Assembly (NCBI RefSeq): GCF_025989185.1
Contig: NZ_JAPDNT010000008.1
Span: forward strand, 1-64,000
DNA length: 64,000 nucleotides
Source of the DNA: Limobrevibacterium gyesilva
Lineage (GTDB): Bacteria; Pseudomonadota; Alphaproteobacteria; Acetobacterales; Acetobacteraceae
Direction: 5' to 3'
Shown here piece by piece: positions 1 to 9,005 of the stretch. Each line of letters starts with the position of its first letter. Within the stretch, counting starts at the first letter, position 1. Under the pieces are notes generated by a model. It was given only the letters and a program-made list of their open reading frames with translations. It was not told where the DNA came from and made no database searches. The translations under genes and the position numbers were made by a program.

Positions 1-440
1 TAGGCGTCGGCCATCATGCCGGCGACGTGGCCGGCGCCGACGATCAGCAGCGACGCCGCATCCGGCCGCGCCAGATACGATCCCGCCAGCGCCGAGGCGG
101 CGGCGGTGCGGCGGCCGGTGATCTCGTTGCCGTCGATCAGGGCGAGGTGCTGGCCGGTGGCGCCGTCGCACAGCAGGTAGGTGGAGAAGACCGAGTTCAG
201 GCCAAGCTTCCCGTTCTCGGGATAGACGGTGACGATCTTCACGCCCATGGCGCGCCGCCCCTGCCAGGCCGGCATCAGCAGCAGCGTGCCGTGGGCCTCC
301 TCGAGGATGTGGCGATGGCGCAACGGCACTTCGGCGCCGGCGATGAAGGCGTCACGCAAGGCCGGGATAAGCCGGTCGAAGGTGAGGCTTGCGCGGGTGT
401 GGGCCTGGTCGATGGTGATGGGGCCCGAATGCGAGGTCAT
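1..440 (-). CDS. Ornithine cyclodeaminase / mu-crystallin family protein, 3' end cut by window edge
   Basis: NAD(P)-dependent family that deaminates ornithine or acts on related imino/amino acids. Only the first 146 codons are present; the end lies outside the window. Starting from the ATG at 438-440, the protein shows the family's substrate-side Lys in MGVKIVTVYPEN (about residues 65-76), the RTAAASALAG segment (about 111-120) that leads into the nucleotide domain, and the beginning of a Rossmann turn, LLIVGAGHVAG (about 131-141). It starts 10 bases after the stop of the amino-acid ABC ATPase on the same strand, so it is probably the last gene of that import operon. An amino-acid substrate would fit, but members of this family also act as alanine dehydrogenases or ketimine reductases. 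Confidence 0.9.
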   Translation of the reverse strand, partial: MTSHSGPITIDQAHTRASLTFDRLIPALRDAFIAGAEVPLRHRHILEEAHGTLLLMPAWQGRRAMGVKIVTVYPENGKLGLNSVFSTYLLCDGATGQHLALIDGNEITGRRTAAASALAGSYLARPDAASLLIVGAGHVAGMMADA

Positions 441-450
441 GCCGCGTTGC

Positions 451-1230
451 CTAGAAGTTGTTGCGTTCGTGGTAGGTCTGCAGGAACTGGCGCAGCCGCG
501 GCTCCGTGCTCTCGTGCAGGACGTGCCGCGGCGGACCGTAGGCAATGATGCGGCCGCGGTCGAGGAAGGCGATGCGGTCGGCGACGTTGGCGGCGAACCC
601 CATCTCGTGCGTCACCACCATCATCGTCATGCCCTCGGTGGCGAGGTCGCGCATCACCTGCAGCACCTCGCCGACCAGCTCGGGGTCGAGCGCGGAGGTC
701 GGCTCGTCGAACAGCATCAGCCGCGGCTCCATCGCCAGGCTGCGGGCAATGGCGACGCGCTGCTGCTGGCCGCCGGAGAGGCGCGCGGGATACTCGCCTT
801 CCTTGTCGGCCAACCCGACGCGCCCGAGCATGGCGCGGGCGCGCAGCCCGGCTTCTGCGGCGGCGAGCCCGCGCACGCGGATCAGCGGCTCGGCCACGTT
901 GCCCAGGGCGGTCATGTGCGGCCACAGGTTGAAGTGCTGGAACACCATGCCGATGCCGCGGCGGATCTCGCGCAGCGCACGGTCGGGCATGCGCCGCCGC
1001 CCGTTGCCTTCGACATAGCCGACGAGGCGGCCTTCCACGCGGACCTCGCCGGTGTCGTAGCTCTCCAGGAAGTTGATGCAGCGGAGCAGGGTGCTCTTGC
1101 CGGAGCCGCTGGGGCCGATGAGGCAGACGACTTCCGAGCGGTCCACGGTGAGGTCGATGCCGTCCAGCACGCGCAGCGTGCCGAAGCTCTTGGAGACGCC
1201 GCGCATCTCGATCATCGGTGCGTCGTTCAT
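451..1230 (-). CDS. Polar amino-acid ABC transporter ATP-binding protein
   Basis: Cytoplasmic ATPase of a GlnQ/HisP-type importer, 259 residues, the usual length. Walker A GPSGSGKST lies at about residues 39-47, the signature LSGGQQQR at about 158, and Walker B LMLFDEP follows with the D-loop TSALDP and the switch His in VVTHEMGF. The reading frame is open well upstream, but the ATG at 1228-1230 is chosen because MIEMRGVSKSFG is the normal N-terminus of the family and this start overlaps the upstream permease stop as ATGA. The full HFNLWPHMT Q-loop region is characteristic of amino-acid importers. The substrate is not identifiable. Confidence 0.95.
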   Translation of the reverse strand: MNDAPMIEMRGVSKSFGTLRVLDGIDLTVDRSEVVCLIGPSGSGKSTLLRCINFLESYDTGEVRVEGRLVGYVEGNGRRRMPDRALREIRRGIGMVFQHFNLWPHMTALGNVAEPLIRVRGLAAAEAGLRARAMLGRVGLADKEGEYPARLSGGQQQRVAIARSLAMEPRLMLFDEPTSALDPELVGEVLQVMRDLATEGMTMMVVTHEMGFAANVADRIAFLDRGRIIAYGPPRHVLHESTEPRLRQFLQTYHERNNF

Positions 1231-1889
1231 GCGGCCCCCGTCATGAAGGCGGTGACCCGGCGCTCGACCACGCGGCCGGCCCGGGCGACCAGCTCGACCA
1301 TGATCCAATAGAGGATGGCCATGGCCAGGATGGTTTCGAACGCGGCGAAGGTTTCGGCGGCCATGGTCTGCATCTGGTACATCAGCTCCGGAACGGTGAT
1401 GATCGACAGCACCACGGTCTCCTTGCTCAGAATGATCAGCATGTTGGTCAGCGCCGGCACGATTGCCACCAGCATCACCGGCAGGCGGATGCGGCGCAGG
1501 ATGGTGAAGGGCGCCATGCCCAGGCTGGCCGCGGCCTCGACCTGGCCCGGCGGAACCGCGTTGAAGCCGGCACGGAAGATCTCGGCGAAATAGGCGCTGC
1601 CGTAGATGCCCAGGGCGAGGATGCCGGAACTGGTGGCATCCAGCCGCAGGCCGAAAGACGGACCGCCGTCGTAGAGGACGAAAAGCTGCACCAGGAAGGG
1701 GGTGCCGCGCACGACCTCGATATACGTCCGCGTCAGCCAGCGCAGCGGCGCGAAAGACAGGCGCTGCAGCAGGGCCACGACGAAGCCCAGCGCGAGGCCC
1801 AGCGCGGCACCCCCGAACCAGCACAACAGGGTGACGGCGAAGCCGCTGGCGAGCGCGGGGCCGTAGCGAAGGTAGAGCGCGAAATCCAT
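1227..1889 (-). CDS. Amino-acid ABC transporter permease (HisM/GlnP type), second subunit
   Basis: Inner-membrane permease of 220 residues with about five hydrophobic helices. The cytoplasmic EAA loop that docks on the ATPase is visible as QVEAAASLGMAPFTILRR followed by a proline-containing LP turn. It lies 4 bases after the preceding permease gene and overlaps the ATPase start by 4 bases (ATGA), so the subunits are translationally coupled. Two different permeases plus one ATPase is the standard heteromeric arrangement for polar amino-acid uptake. Confidence 0.94.
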   Translation of the reverse strand: MDFALYLRYGPALASGFAVTLLCWFGGAALGLALGFVVALLQRLSFAPLRWLTRTYIEVVRGTPFLVQLFVLYDGGPSFGLRLDATSSGILALGIYGSAYFAEIFRAGFNAVPPGQVEAAASLGMAPFTILRRIRLPVMLVAIVPALTNMLIILSKETVVLSIITVPELMYQMQTMAAETFAAFETILAMAILYWIMVELVARAGRVVERRVTAFMTGAA

Positions 1890-1893
1890 CGGC

Positions 1894-2541
1894 TCAGCCC
1901 GCCGCCAGCCGTCGCTCGGCCATCGCGCCGGCCGCCGCGAGGCAGAGATTCATCAGGAGGTAGATGAAAGCCGCCGTCAGATAGATCTCCAGCGGGTGAT
2001 AGGTGGAGGCGGCGAAAGTGTGGCTGCTGCGGGTGAGCTCGGTGACGCCGACGACGGAGATCAACGAGGAGGCCTTCAGCAGCAGGATCAGCTCGTTGAC
2101 CAAGGCGGGCAGGGAGATGCGCAGCATCTGCGGCAGCAGGATGCGGCGCCAGATGGCGGCGGGTGGAAAGCCCAGGGATTGGGCGGCCTCGGCCTGGCCC
2201 TTCGGCACCGCGGTCAGCGCGCCGCGGAAGATCTCGCAGACATAGGCGCCCGACGCGAGGCCCAGCGAGCCGATGGCGGCCACCAGCGGCGGCACGTCGA
2301 TGCCGACATAGGGCAGGAAATAGTAGACCAGCAGCAGCTGCACCAGCAGCGGCACGCCGCGGAAGAAGCTGACATACACCGCGCCGAACCGCGCCAGCGG
2401 GCGCAGCGGCGACACCCGGCAGAGGCACACCGCCGCCCCGATCACCTGGCCCAGCGCGATGCCGAGCAGCGAGATCCACAACGTCGTGCCCGCCGCCTCC
2501 AGCAGATAGGGGAAGGCGTCGAGCGTCACCTGAAGCTTCAT
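1894..2541 (-). CDS. Amino-acid ABC transporter permease (HisQ/GlnP type), first subunit
   Basis: Inner-membrane permease, 215 residues from the ATG at 2539-2541 (MKLQVTLDAFPYLLEAAG). An upstream extension is open but lacks hydrophobic character and contains many Arg and Pro codons, so it was rejected. The EAA loop reads GQAEAAQSLGFPPAAIWRR. The SFFRGVPLLVQLLLVYYF segment is the typical RGTPxLVQ-like stretch of HisMQ-family permeases. It pairs with the adjacent downstream permease. Confidence 0.93.
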   Translation of the reverse strand: MKLQVTLDAFPYLLEAAGTTLWISLLGIALGQVIGAAVCLCRVSPLRPLARFGAVYVSFFRGVPLLVQLLLVYYFLPYVGIDVPPLVAAIGSLGLASGAYVCEIFRGALTAVPKGQAEAAQSLGFPPAAIWRRILLPQMLRISLPALVNELILLLKASSLISVVGVTELTRSSHTFAASTYHPLEIYLTAAFIYLLMNLCLAAAGAMAERRLAAG

Positions 2542-2606
2542 GGGTGTTCCGGCAATGCCGGCCCCCGCGTGCAGGGGGGCCGGTTTGGGCGATCGGATGC
2601 GGCGGG

Positions 2607-3482
2607 TCAGACCTGCGGGGCGGGCACGGTCTTGGGCAGCGGGCTCGCGGCGCCGAACCATTTCTTCTGGATCGCCGCCATTCGCCCGTCATCCTGCATC
2701 TTCACCAGCGACGCGCTGATCGCATCGGTCAACGAGCGGTCCTCGTCGCCGAGGCGGCCGACCCAGGAGAAATAGGTGGGCTTGCCGAAGGGCGGCATGA
2801 CCATGGCGAAGGCGTCCGCGCGCTGGGCGGCGGCATAGGCGAGGTTGGGATACGAGCCCACCGCGGCGTCCGTCCGCCCCGCCGCGAGGTCGGCATAGGC
2901 CTGGTTATTGTCCACGTATTCCTTGACATTCACCGGCTTCGGCAGGGTCTTTGCGAACTCCTGCAATTGCGCCAGTTGCGCCGTGCCCTTCTGGGCGCCC
3001 ACCGTCTTGCCGGCGATGTCCTCCGGCTTGGTGATGCTGCTGTCGTTCTTGCGCTTCATCAGCGCCACGGTCGCCTCGGCGATGGGCACGGTGAAGGAAT
3101 AGCGCTTCAGGCGCTCGGCGGTGATGGTGACGGGGGCGATGACGAAATCGAACTTCCTGGCTTCCAGGCCGGGCAGCACGCTGGTCCAGGGCAGGTCGAG
3201 ATAGGAAACCTTCACCCCCAGATCCTTGCCGACCTCGTCGATCAGGTCGCGATCGACGCCAGTATAGACCTTGTTCACCAGGAAATCGAACGGCGCGAAT
3301 TCCATCTCGGTGGCGCAGACGAGCTCTCCGCGCTTCTTCACCTCGGCCAGCGTATCCGCCCGCGCCGGGCGGCTGGCGCCCGCGAGGCCGGTCAGTGCGG
3401 CCGCCCCGGCGAGGCCCGCGGTCAGCACGCTTCGGCGTGAGGCCGCCCGCTTGAGTTTGTCGATCAGGGCACCGTCGACCAT
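2607..3482 (-). CDS. Amino-acid ABC transporter periplasmic substrate-binding protein
   Basis: Family-3 solute-binding protein, 291 residues, secreted to the periplasm. The N-terminus has a twin-arginine-like signal (ASRRSVLTAGLAG, about residues 14-26) with likely cleavage after RPARA at about 42. The mature start LAEVKKRGELVCATEMEFAP followed by FDF is the hallmark of the lysine/arginine/ornithine-binding type. A later segment (VGSYPNLAYAA) contributes to the second lobe. It is the first gene of the minus-strand operon, with about 65 bases before the permease. It would deliver an amino acid to the two permeases and ATPase downstream. The ornithine cyclodeaminase-like gene at the operon end suggests a basic amino acid, which is inference only. 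Confidence 0.93.
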   Translation of the reverse strand: MVDGALIDKLKRAASRRSVLTAGLAGAAALTGLAGASRPARADTLAEVKKRGELVCATEMEFAPFDFLVNKVYTGVDRDLIDEVGKDLGVKVSYLDLPWTSVLPGLEARKFDFVIAPVTITAERLKRYSFTVPIAEATVALMKRKNDSSITKPEDIAGKTVGAQKGTAQLAQLQEFAKTLPKPVNVKEYVDNNQAYADLAAGRTDAAVGSYPNLAYAAAQRADAFAMVMPPFGKPTYFSWVGRLGDEDRSLTDAISASLVKMQDDGRMAAIQKKWFGAASPLPKTVPAPQV

Positions 3483-3716
3483 GAGAGGTCTCCTTGTTGT
3501 TGCGCGATCACCCCGGCAGGATGCACCAGATCAGGTCACGCCAGAAGCATGGAAGCGCGCAAGAATTGTGCCACATACCCACCGACCTTGCCCCGGATCA
3601 ACCCTGCCGCCACGGCGCGGCGCGCCGGCAGTGGCACAGTATCATGTCGAAGTGTATCTATAACGAATATGTGATCCGCGTCCCTCGCGGCTCTGGGCTG
3701 CTTTCGCTGGGATAGG

Positions 3717-4886
3717 ATGATGGATTTCGCGCTGACGGATGCGCAGGAAGCCCTGCGCGAGGCGGTCGCCCGGATCTGCCGCGGCTTCGGCGACGAGTAC
3801 TGGCTGGAACGCGACCGCCACGGCGGTTTTCCGTCGGATTTCCATCAGGCGCTGGCGCGCGACGGCTGGCTGGGCATCTGCATGCCCGCGGAATATGGCG
3901 GCGCCGGGCTCGGCCTGGCCGAGGCCGCCATCATGATGCAGGCGATCGCCGAGTCGGGTGCCGGCATGAGCGGCGCGTCGGCGGTGCATATCAACATCTT
4001 CGGCCTCAATCCTGTCGTCGTGTTCGGCAGCGACGCGCAGAAGCGCCGCATGCTGCCGCCGCTGATCGCGGGCCGCGAGAAGGCCTGCTTCGCGGTGACC
4101 GAGCCGAACGCCGGCCTCGACACCACACATCTGACGACGCGCGCGGAGAAGCGCGGCGACCGCTACGTGGTGAACGGGCAGAAGGTGTGGATCTCCACCG
4201 CGCAGGTCGCCGGGAAGATGCTGCTGCTGGCGCGCACCACGCCGATCGAGCAGGTGCGGAAATCCACCCAGGGCCTCAGCCTGTTCTACACGACGCTCGA
4301 TCGCAGCCGCGTGGAGGTGCGGGAGATCGAGAAGATGGGCCGCAAGTCCGTCGACTCGAACCAGGTGTTCTTCGACGGGCTGGAAGTGCCGGAGGACGAT
4401 CTGATCGGCGAGGAGGGACGGGGCTTCGAATACATCCTGCACGGCCTCAATCCCGAGCGCGTGCTGATCGCCGCCGAGGCGGTGGGGCTGGGCTTCGCGG
4501 CACTGGCGCGTGCCACGGCCTATGCGAAAGAGCGGGTGGTGTTCGGCCGCCCGATCGGCCAGAACCAGGCGATCCAACATCCGCTTGCGGAGAACTGGAT
4601 GGAACTGGAAGCCGCGCGCCTGATGGTGATGAATGCGGCGTGGCAATACGATACCGGACGCCCCTGCGGCGCGGCGGCCAATGCCGCGAAATACCTGGCG
4701 GGCGAAGCCGGGTTCAAGGCGTGCCAGCAGGCGGTGATGACGCATGGCGGCTACGGCTATGCGAAGGAGTACCATGTCGAGCGCTTCCTGCGCGAAGTGA
4801 TGATCCCGCGCATCGCCCCGGTCAGCCCGCAACTGGTGTTGTGCTACATCGCCGAGCGCGTGCTGGGCCTTCCGAAATCCTATTAG
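3717..4886 (+). CDS. Acyl-CoA dehydrogenase-family flavoprotein
   Basis: 389 residues, full length for the family: N-terminal helical domain, middle beta domain with the FAD signature AVTEPNAGLDTTHL (about residues 126-139) and WISTAQ motif, and C-terminal four-helix bundle with the flavin-contacting RVVFGRPIGQNQAIQHPLA region. Two consecutive ATGs (3717 and 3720) could start it. The segment near the C-terminus that usually carries the catalytic Glu in a YEGT motif instead reads PRIAPVSPQL. The protein may therefore use another base or oxidise a different alpha,beta bond. It begins a plus-strand operon with a FAD oxidase 7 bases downstream and a TPP enzyme, divergent from the amino-acid importer. 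Confidence 0.92.
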   Translation: MMDFALTDAQEALREAVARICRGFGDEYWLERDRHGGFPSDFHQALARDGWLGICMPAEYGGAGLGLAEAAIMMQAIAESGAGMSGASAVHINIFGLNPVVVFGSDAQKRRMLPPLIAGREKACFAVTEPNAGLDTTHLTTRAEKRGDRYVVNGQKVWISTAQVAGKMLLLARTTPIEQVRKSTQGLSLFYTTLDRSRVEVREIEKMGRKSVDSNQVFFDGLEVPEDDLIGEEGRGFEYILHGLNPERVLIAAEAVGLGFAALARATAYAKERVVFGRPIGQNQAIQHPLAENWMELEAARLMVMNAAWQYDTGRPCGAAANAAKYLAGEAGFKACQQAVMTHGGYGYAKEYHVERFLREVMIPRIAPVSPQLVLCYIAERVLGLPKSY

Positions 4887-4893
4887 GACTGTC

Positions 4894-6066
4894 ATGCAGA
4901 AAATCGTCATTGTCGGCGGCGGCGCGATCGGCAGCTCGATCGCCTATCACCTCGCGGTGCATCCGCGTTTCCGTGGCAGTGTTACTGTTGTCGAGCGGGA
5001 TCCCACCTACAGCATGGCGTCGTCGTCGCTGTCGGCCAGTTCGATCCGCGAGCAGTTCTCCACGCCCCTGAACATCGCGATGTCGCAGTTCGGGCTGGCG
5101 TTCCTGCGCAATGCCGCCGACGCGCTGGCGGTGGAGGGCGACCGGCCGCAACTGGGCCTGCGCTTGCCTGGCTATCTGTTCCTGGCCTCCGAAGCCGGCA
5201 TGGCCGTGCTGCGTGCCAACCACGAGGTGCAGAAGGCGGCGGGCGCGGATGTGGCGCTGCTGGAGCCGGCCGCTCTCAAGGCCCGGTTCCCGTGGCTCTC
5301 GACGGACGGGGTCGTGGCCGGCTCGCTCGGCCTGTCCCGCGAGGGGTGGTTCGACGGCCCGGCCCTGCTGCAGGCCTTCCGGCGCAAGGCGCGCTCGCTG
5401 GGCGTGACCTATGTGGCGCAGGATGCGGCCGGCTTCGAGCAGGCGGGCGGGCGTGTCACCGGCGTGCGGCTGCCGGACGGCACGGTCCTGGCCTGCGACC
5501 TCGCCGTGAACGCAGCGGGTCCGTGGTCGGCGCGGGTGGCGTCGTTCCTGGGCATCGACCTGCCGGTGCGCGCGCGTAAGCGGATGGTGTTCGTGATCGC
5601 CTGCCCCGACAAGCTGCCGGACTGCCCATTGCTGATCGATCCCACGGGCATCTGGCTGCGGCCCGAAGGCGCCGGCTTCATCTGCGGCCGCTCGCCCGGC
5701 GACGGCGAAGACGATCCCGACGAGCCGCCGCTGGAGGTGGACGAGACCATGTTCCACGAGCGCATCTGGCCGGTGCTGGCCGAGCGCGTCCCGGCATTGG
5801 AGCGGCTGAAGATCACCGGCTCCTGGGCCGGCTATTACGAGCTCAACCTGTTCGACCACAACGGTGTCGTGGGGCCGCACCCCGCCACGCCCAACGTGAT
5901 CTTCGCCACCGGCTTCAGTGGCCACGGCATGCAGCACTCGCCCGCGGTGGGGCGGGGTGTCGCCGAGCTGATCGCCGATGGCAGCTTCACCACCCTCGAT
6001 CTGTCGCCGCTGGCGCTCTCGCGGCTGGTGGAAGGGCGCAAGCTGGTCGAGCGCAACATCGTCTGA
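4894..6066 (+). CDS. FAD-dependent oxidoreductase (D-amino acid / sarcosine oxidase-like, DAO family)
   Basis: 390 residues. The N-terminal dinucleotide-binding fold KIVIVGGGAIGSSIAYHLA (about residues 3-21) binds FAD, with the acidic ribose-binding Glu in VVERDP. A second FAD-contacting segment near the C-terminus, FATGFSGHGMQHSPAVGRG, is typical of glycine/sarcosine/dimethylglycine oxidases and FOXRED1-like proteins. These enzymes oxidise secondary or primary amines. It starts 7 bases after the acyl-CoA dehydrogenase stop and lies 45 bases before the TPP enzyme, so the three are probably co-transcribed. Together with the divergent amino-acid importer they look like a catabolic unit for an N-substituted or unusual amino acid (inference). 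Confidence 0.9.
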   Translation: MQKIVIVGGGAIGSSIAYHLAVHPRFRGSVTVVERDPTYSMASSSLSASSIREQFSTPLNIAMSQFGLAFLRNAADALAVEGDRPQLGLRLPGYLFLASEAGMAVLRANHEVQKAAGADVALLEPAALKARFPWLSTDGVVAGSLGLSREGWFDGPALLQAFRRKARSLGVTYVAQDAAGFEQAGGRVTGVRLPDGTVLACDLAVNAAGPWSARVASFLGIDLPVRARKRMVFVIACPDKLPDCPLLIDPTGIWLRPEGAGFICGRSPGDGEDDPDEPPLEVDETMFHERIWPVLAERVPALERLKITGSWAGYYELNLFDHNGVVGPHPATPNVIFATGFSGHGMQHSPAVGRGVAELIADGSFTTLDLSPLALSRLVEGRKLVERNIV

Positions 6067-6111
6067 CGCGCCCCGCATCAACGAGCGGGCGACACGTTCC
6101 GGGAGGAAGCA

Positions 6112-7755
6112 ATGAGCTACAACGTCGGCGACCTGGTGGCTGAGTTCCTTGGCCTGTGCGGCGTGACCACGGCGTTCGGCGTCGTGTCCGTGCACAACAT
6201 CCCGATGCTCGACGGCATCGGCCGGCGCAACGCCATCCGCTTCGTGATGGCGCGGGGCGAGCTCGGCGCGGGCCACATGGCCGACGGCTATGCCCGCGTG
6301 ACCGGCGGGCTGGGGGTGCTGTTCAGCAGCACCGGCCCGGGATCCGCCAATGCCGTGGCGGGGCTGGTGGAAGCGGGGTTCGCGGGGTCGCCGGTGCTGC
6401 ACATCACCGGCCAGACCGCGACGAAGTTCGTCGATCGCGGCATGGGCACGGTGCACGACGTGCCGGACCAGCTCGGCATGCTGCGCGCGGTGTCCAAGGC
6501 CGCATTCCGCGTGCGTTCGGCGCAGCAGGCGCTGGGCGTGCTGACCGAGGCGGCCGTGACCGCGCTGACTCCGCCATGCGGACCCGTCAGCGTCGAGGTG
6601 CCGATCGACATCCAGCGCACGCCCATCGAGCGCCCCGCGGCCTTCGACCATTTCGTGCTGCCGCTGCCGCCACGGGTGCAGCCAGCCGCAGCCGCCCTCG
6701 ACGAACTGGCCGAGCGCGTGGCCAACGCACGCCGGCCGCTGCTGTGGCTGGGCAACGGCGCGCGCGATGCCGGCGCCGCCGCACAGGGCTTGCTGGATCT
6801 CGGCTTCGGCATGGTCACGAGCTGGGCCGGGCGCGGCGTGGTGCCGGAAGATCATCCGATGAATCTCGGCGGGCTCAACGGCAATGGCGCGCCGGAGGTG
6901 GAGGCCTTCTATCAGTCATCCGACCTGATGCTGGTGGCCGGCTCGCGGCTGCGCGGGCACGAAACCGGCGAGTTCTCGGTGAAGCTGCCGGAGAACCTGC
7001 TGCAGATCGATGTCGATCCCGCCGCCGAGGGCCGCACCTATCCCACCCGCTTCTTCGTCCACGGCGATGCCGCGCTGGCGCTCGACGGCCTGCTGCAACG
7101 GCTCAAGGGGCGATTGCGCGTCGATCCGTCATTTCCCGGCGAATTCGCCGCGATGAAGCAGCGCGCCCAGGCAGCGTTTCGCTCAACGCTGGGCCCGTAT
7201 GAGAGCTTTCCGGCGCAGTTGCGGGTGGTCTTGCCGCGCGACGCGGTGTGGGTGCGCGACATCACCATCAACAACAGCACCTGGGGCAACCGGCTATTCC
7301 CGCTATACGGGCCCCGCGACAACGTCTATCCGGTCGGCGCCGGCATCGGCCTGGGCCTGCAACTCGGCATCGGCGCCGCGCTGGGCGCGAATGGCCGCAA
7401 GACCGTGGTGATGACCGGGGATGGCGGCTTCTTCCTGAACATGACCGAGCTGTGGACGGCGGTGCAGGAGAACACGGACATGGTGGTGATCGTGATGAAC
7501 GATCGCGGCTACGGCGTGATCAAGCACATCCAGGACGCGCTGTACGGCGGCCGCCGCTTCTACGGCGACCTGCTGGCGCCCGACCTGCAGCAGCTCGCCG
7601 CATTGGCCGGCATCCCATCGTTCAAGGTCGGGCAGGCCGACGCATTCGGGGCCACCGTGGCGCAGGCGCTGGCGACGCGCGGGCCGTCGCTGGTGGAAGT
7701 GGACATGACGGCGATCGGCGAGCACCCGCCGTATTTTCCATACGATCGCAAGTGA
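6112..7755 (+). CDS. Thiamine diphosphate-dependent enzyme, acetolactate synthase large-subunit family
   Basis: 547 residues with the three standard domains: PYR (about 1-170), central FAD/Rossmann-like (about 190-330) and PP (about 370-540). The PYR-domain Glu that activates the cofactor is in ARGELGAGHMADGYARV. The Mg/TPP motif runs from GDGGFFLN to VMNDRGYG, about 30 residues apart. A clear Shine-Dalgarno (GGGAGGAAG) precedes the ATG. It lacks a neighbouring regulatory small subunit, so it is unlikely to be biosynthetic IlvB. A 2-keto acid decarboxylase or lyase acting after the upstream oxidase is plausible. The gene ends 72 bases before a convergent alanine dehydrogenase. Confidence 0.9.
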   Translation: MSYNVGDLVAEFLGLCGVTTAFGVVSVHNIPMLDGIGRRNAIRFVMARGELGAGHMADGYARVTGGLGVLFSSTGPGSANAVAGLVEAGFAGSPVLHITGQTATKFVDRGMGTVHDVPDQLGMLRAVSKAAFRVRSAQQALGVLTEAAVTALTPPCGPVSVEVPIDIQRTPIERPAAFDHFVLPLPPRVQPAAAALDELAERVANARRPLLWLGNGARDAGAAAQGLLDLGFGMVTSWAGRGVVPEDHPMNLGGLNGNGAPEVEAFYQSSDLMLVAGSRLRGHETGEFSVKLPENLLQIDVDPAAEGRTYPTRFFVHGDAALALDGLLQRLKGRLRVDPSFPGEFAAMKQRAQAAFRSTLGPYESFPAQLRVVLPRDAVWVRDITINNSTWGNRLFPLYGPRDNVYPVGAGIGLGLQLGIGAALGANGRKTVVMTGDGGFFLNMTELWTAVQENTDMVVIVMNDRGYGVIKHIQDALYGGRRFYGDLLAPDLQQLAALAGIPSFKVGQADAFGATVAQALATRGPSLVEVDMTAIGEHPPYFPYDRK

Positions 7756-7756
7756 G

Positions 7757-7819
7757 GGCCGCGCGTACTGCGTGAATGCGCGGCCGGCCTTGTCTGGGGC
7801 CAGGGGCAAATGCCCCTGG
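7757..7819. terminator. Tandem hairpins between convergent genes, probable bidirectional terminator
   Basis: Two perfect hairpins lie between the convergent TPP-enzyme and alanine dehydrogenase genes. The first has 8-bp arms at 7757-7764 and 7778-7785. The second has 9-bp arms at 7800-7808 and 7811-7819 with a 2-base centre. Neither is followed by a U-run in either direction, so termination may be Rho-assisted or rest on stem stability alone. Confidence 0.5.
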
Positions 7820-7827
7820 TCTCGCCG

Positions 7828-8946
7828 TCAGACTCCCAGCACCGACGCCGCCGGCCTGTACGGCAGCCCGAGGTCCTGCGCCACGGCGTGGTATGTCACC
7901 ACGCCGGCATGCACGTTCAGTCCGGCGCACAGATACGGATCGTCGATCAGGGCCTGCCGCCAGCCCTTGTTGGCCAGCGCCATGACGAAGGGCAGCGTCG
8001 CGTTGCCCAGCGCGAGCGTGGAGGTGCGCGCCACGGCGCCGGGCATGTTGGTGACGCAGTAATGCACCACGCCTTCCTCGACGTAGGTGGGCTGGGCATG
8101 CGTGGTCGGGTGGCTGGTCTCGAAGCAGCCGCCCTGGTCGATGGCGATGTCCACCAGCACCGAGCCCGCGCGCATGCGGCGGACCATGTCGTGCGTCACC
8201 AGCTTCGGCGCCGCCGCGCCCGGCACCAGCACCGCGCCGATCACCAGGTCGGCGTCGATCACCGCCTGTTCGATGGCCGCGGTGGTGGAGAACAGCGTGT
8301 GTACCCGCGCACCGAACTGCTGGTCCAGTTCCTGCAGCCGGGGCAGCGAACGGTCGATGACGGTGACCCTGGCGCCGATCCCAATCGCCATGCGCGCGGC
8401 ATTCGTGCCGGACACGCCGCCGCCCAACACCAGCACCTTGCCGGCGGCAACCCCCGGCACGCCGCCCAGCAGCACGCCAGCGCCGCCCTGTTCCTTCTCC
8501 AGGCAATGCGCGCCCACCTGCACCGACATGCGCCCGGCCACCTCGCTCATGGGGGCCAGCAGGGGCAGCGCGCCGCGCGGGTCGGTCACGGTCTCGTAGG
8601 CGATGCAGGTCGCGCCCGAGCGCATCAGCCCTTCGGTCTGCTCCTTGTCGGCGGCAAGGTGCAGGTAGGTGAACAACACCTGGCCCTGGTGCAGGCGCGC
8701 GATCTCCTCCGGCTGCGGCTCCTTCACCTTCACGATCAGGTCGGCGTTGGCGAAGACTTCGTCGGCCGTGGCCGCGATGGTGGCGCCGGCGGCGCGGTAT
8801 GCGTCGTCGTTGAAGCCGATCGCCGCGGCGGCGCCTTGCACCACGATCACCTGGTGGCCATTGGCCGTCACTTCGCGTACAGCGGCCGGGGTCAGGCCCA
8901 CCCGGTATTCGTGAGTCTTGATTTCCTTGGGAACGCCGATTCTCAT
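7828..8946 (-). CDS. ald: Alanine dehydrogenase
   Basis: Cytoplasmic enzyme that interconverts L-alanine and pyruvate plus ammonia with NAD. 372 residues, the usual length. The N-terminus [20 protein letters not shown] is the family signature. The substrate-binding Lys lies in [11 protein letters not shown] (about 72-82) and the catalytic His in [13 protein letters not shown] (about 91-103). The NAD site [13 protein letters not shown] with acidic VTVIDRS follows in the middle. It is transcribed convergently to the TPP enzyme and divergently from a 2-hydroxyacid dehydrogenase, sharing a 59-base promoter region at 8947-9005. It would supply pyruvate from alanine or assimilate ammonia. Confidence 0.95.
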   Translation of the reverse strand: MRIGVPKEIKTHEYRVGLTPAAVREVTANGHQVIVVQGAAAAIGFNDDAYRAAGATIAATADEVFANADLIVKVKEPQPEEIARLHQGQVLFTYLHLAADKEQTEGLMRSGATCIAYETVTDPRGALPLLAPMSEVAGRMSVQVGAHCLEKEQGGAGVLLGGVPGVAAGKVLVLGGGVSGTNAARMAIGIGARVTVIDRSLPRLQELDQQFGARVHTLFSTTAAIEQAVIDADLVIGAVLVPGAAAPKLVTHDMVRRMRAGSVLVDIAIDQGGCFETSHPTTHAQPTYVEEGVVHYCVTNMPGAVARTSTLALGNATLPFVMALANKGWRQALIDDPYLCAGLNVHAGVVTYHAVAQDLGLPYRPAASVLGV

Positions 8947-9005
8947 CCGCTTGCTCCGTGTTCGTCATTGGAAGGACGGCTCGTGTCGTACGTAATGGTA
9001 GCTCA

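Noticed and set aside
451-1824. Apparent fusion of ABC permease-like sequence to the amino-acid ATPase
   Set aside because: The first 198 codons are the out-of-frame reading of the real permease gene. The ATPase starts at 1230 with an ATGA overlap.
3483-3716. TGGCAC in the divergent promoter region as a sigma-54 site
   Set aside because: The matching GC element (TTGC) at the required spacing is not there.
4822-6855. A 677-codon minus-strand open frame opposite the FAD oxidase and TPP gene
   Set aside because: Same antisense composition, no recognisable motifs, and the plus-strand genes are intact.
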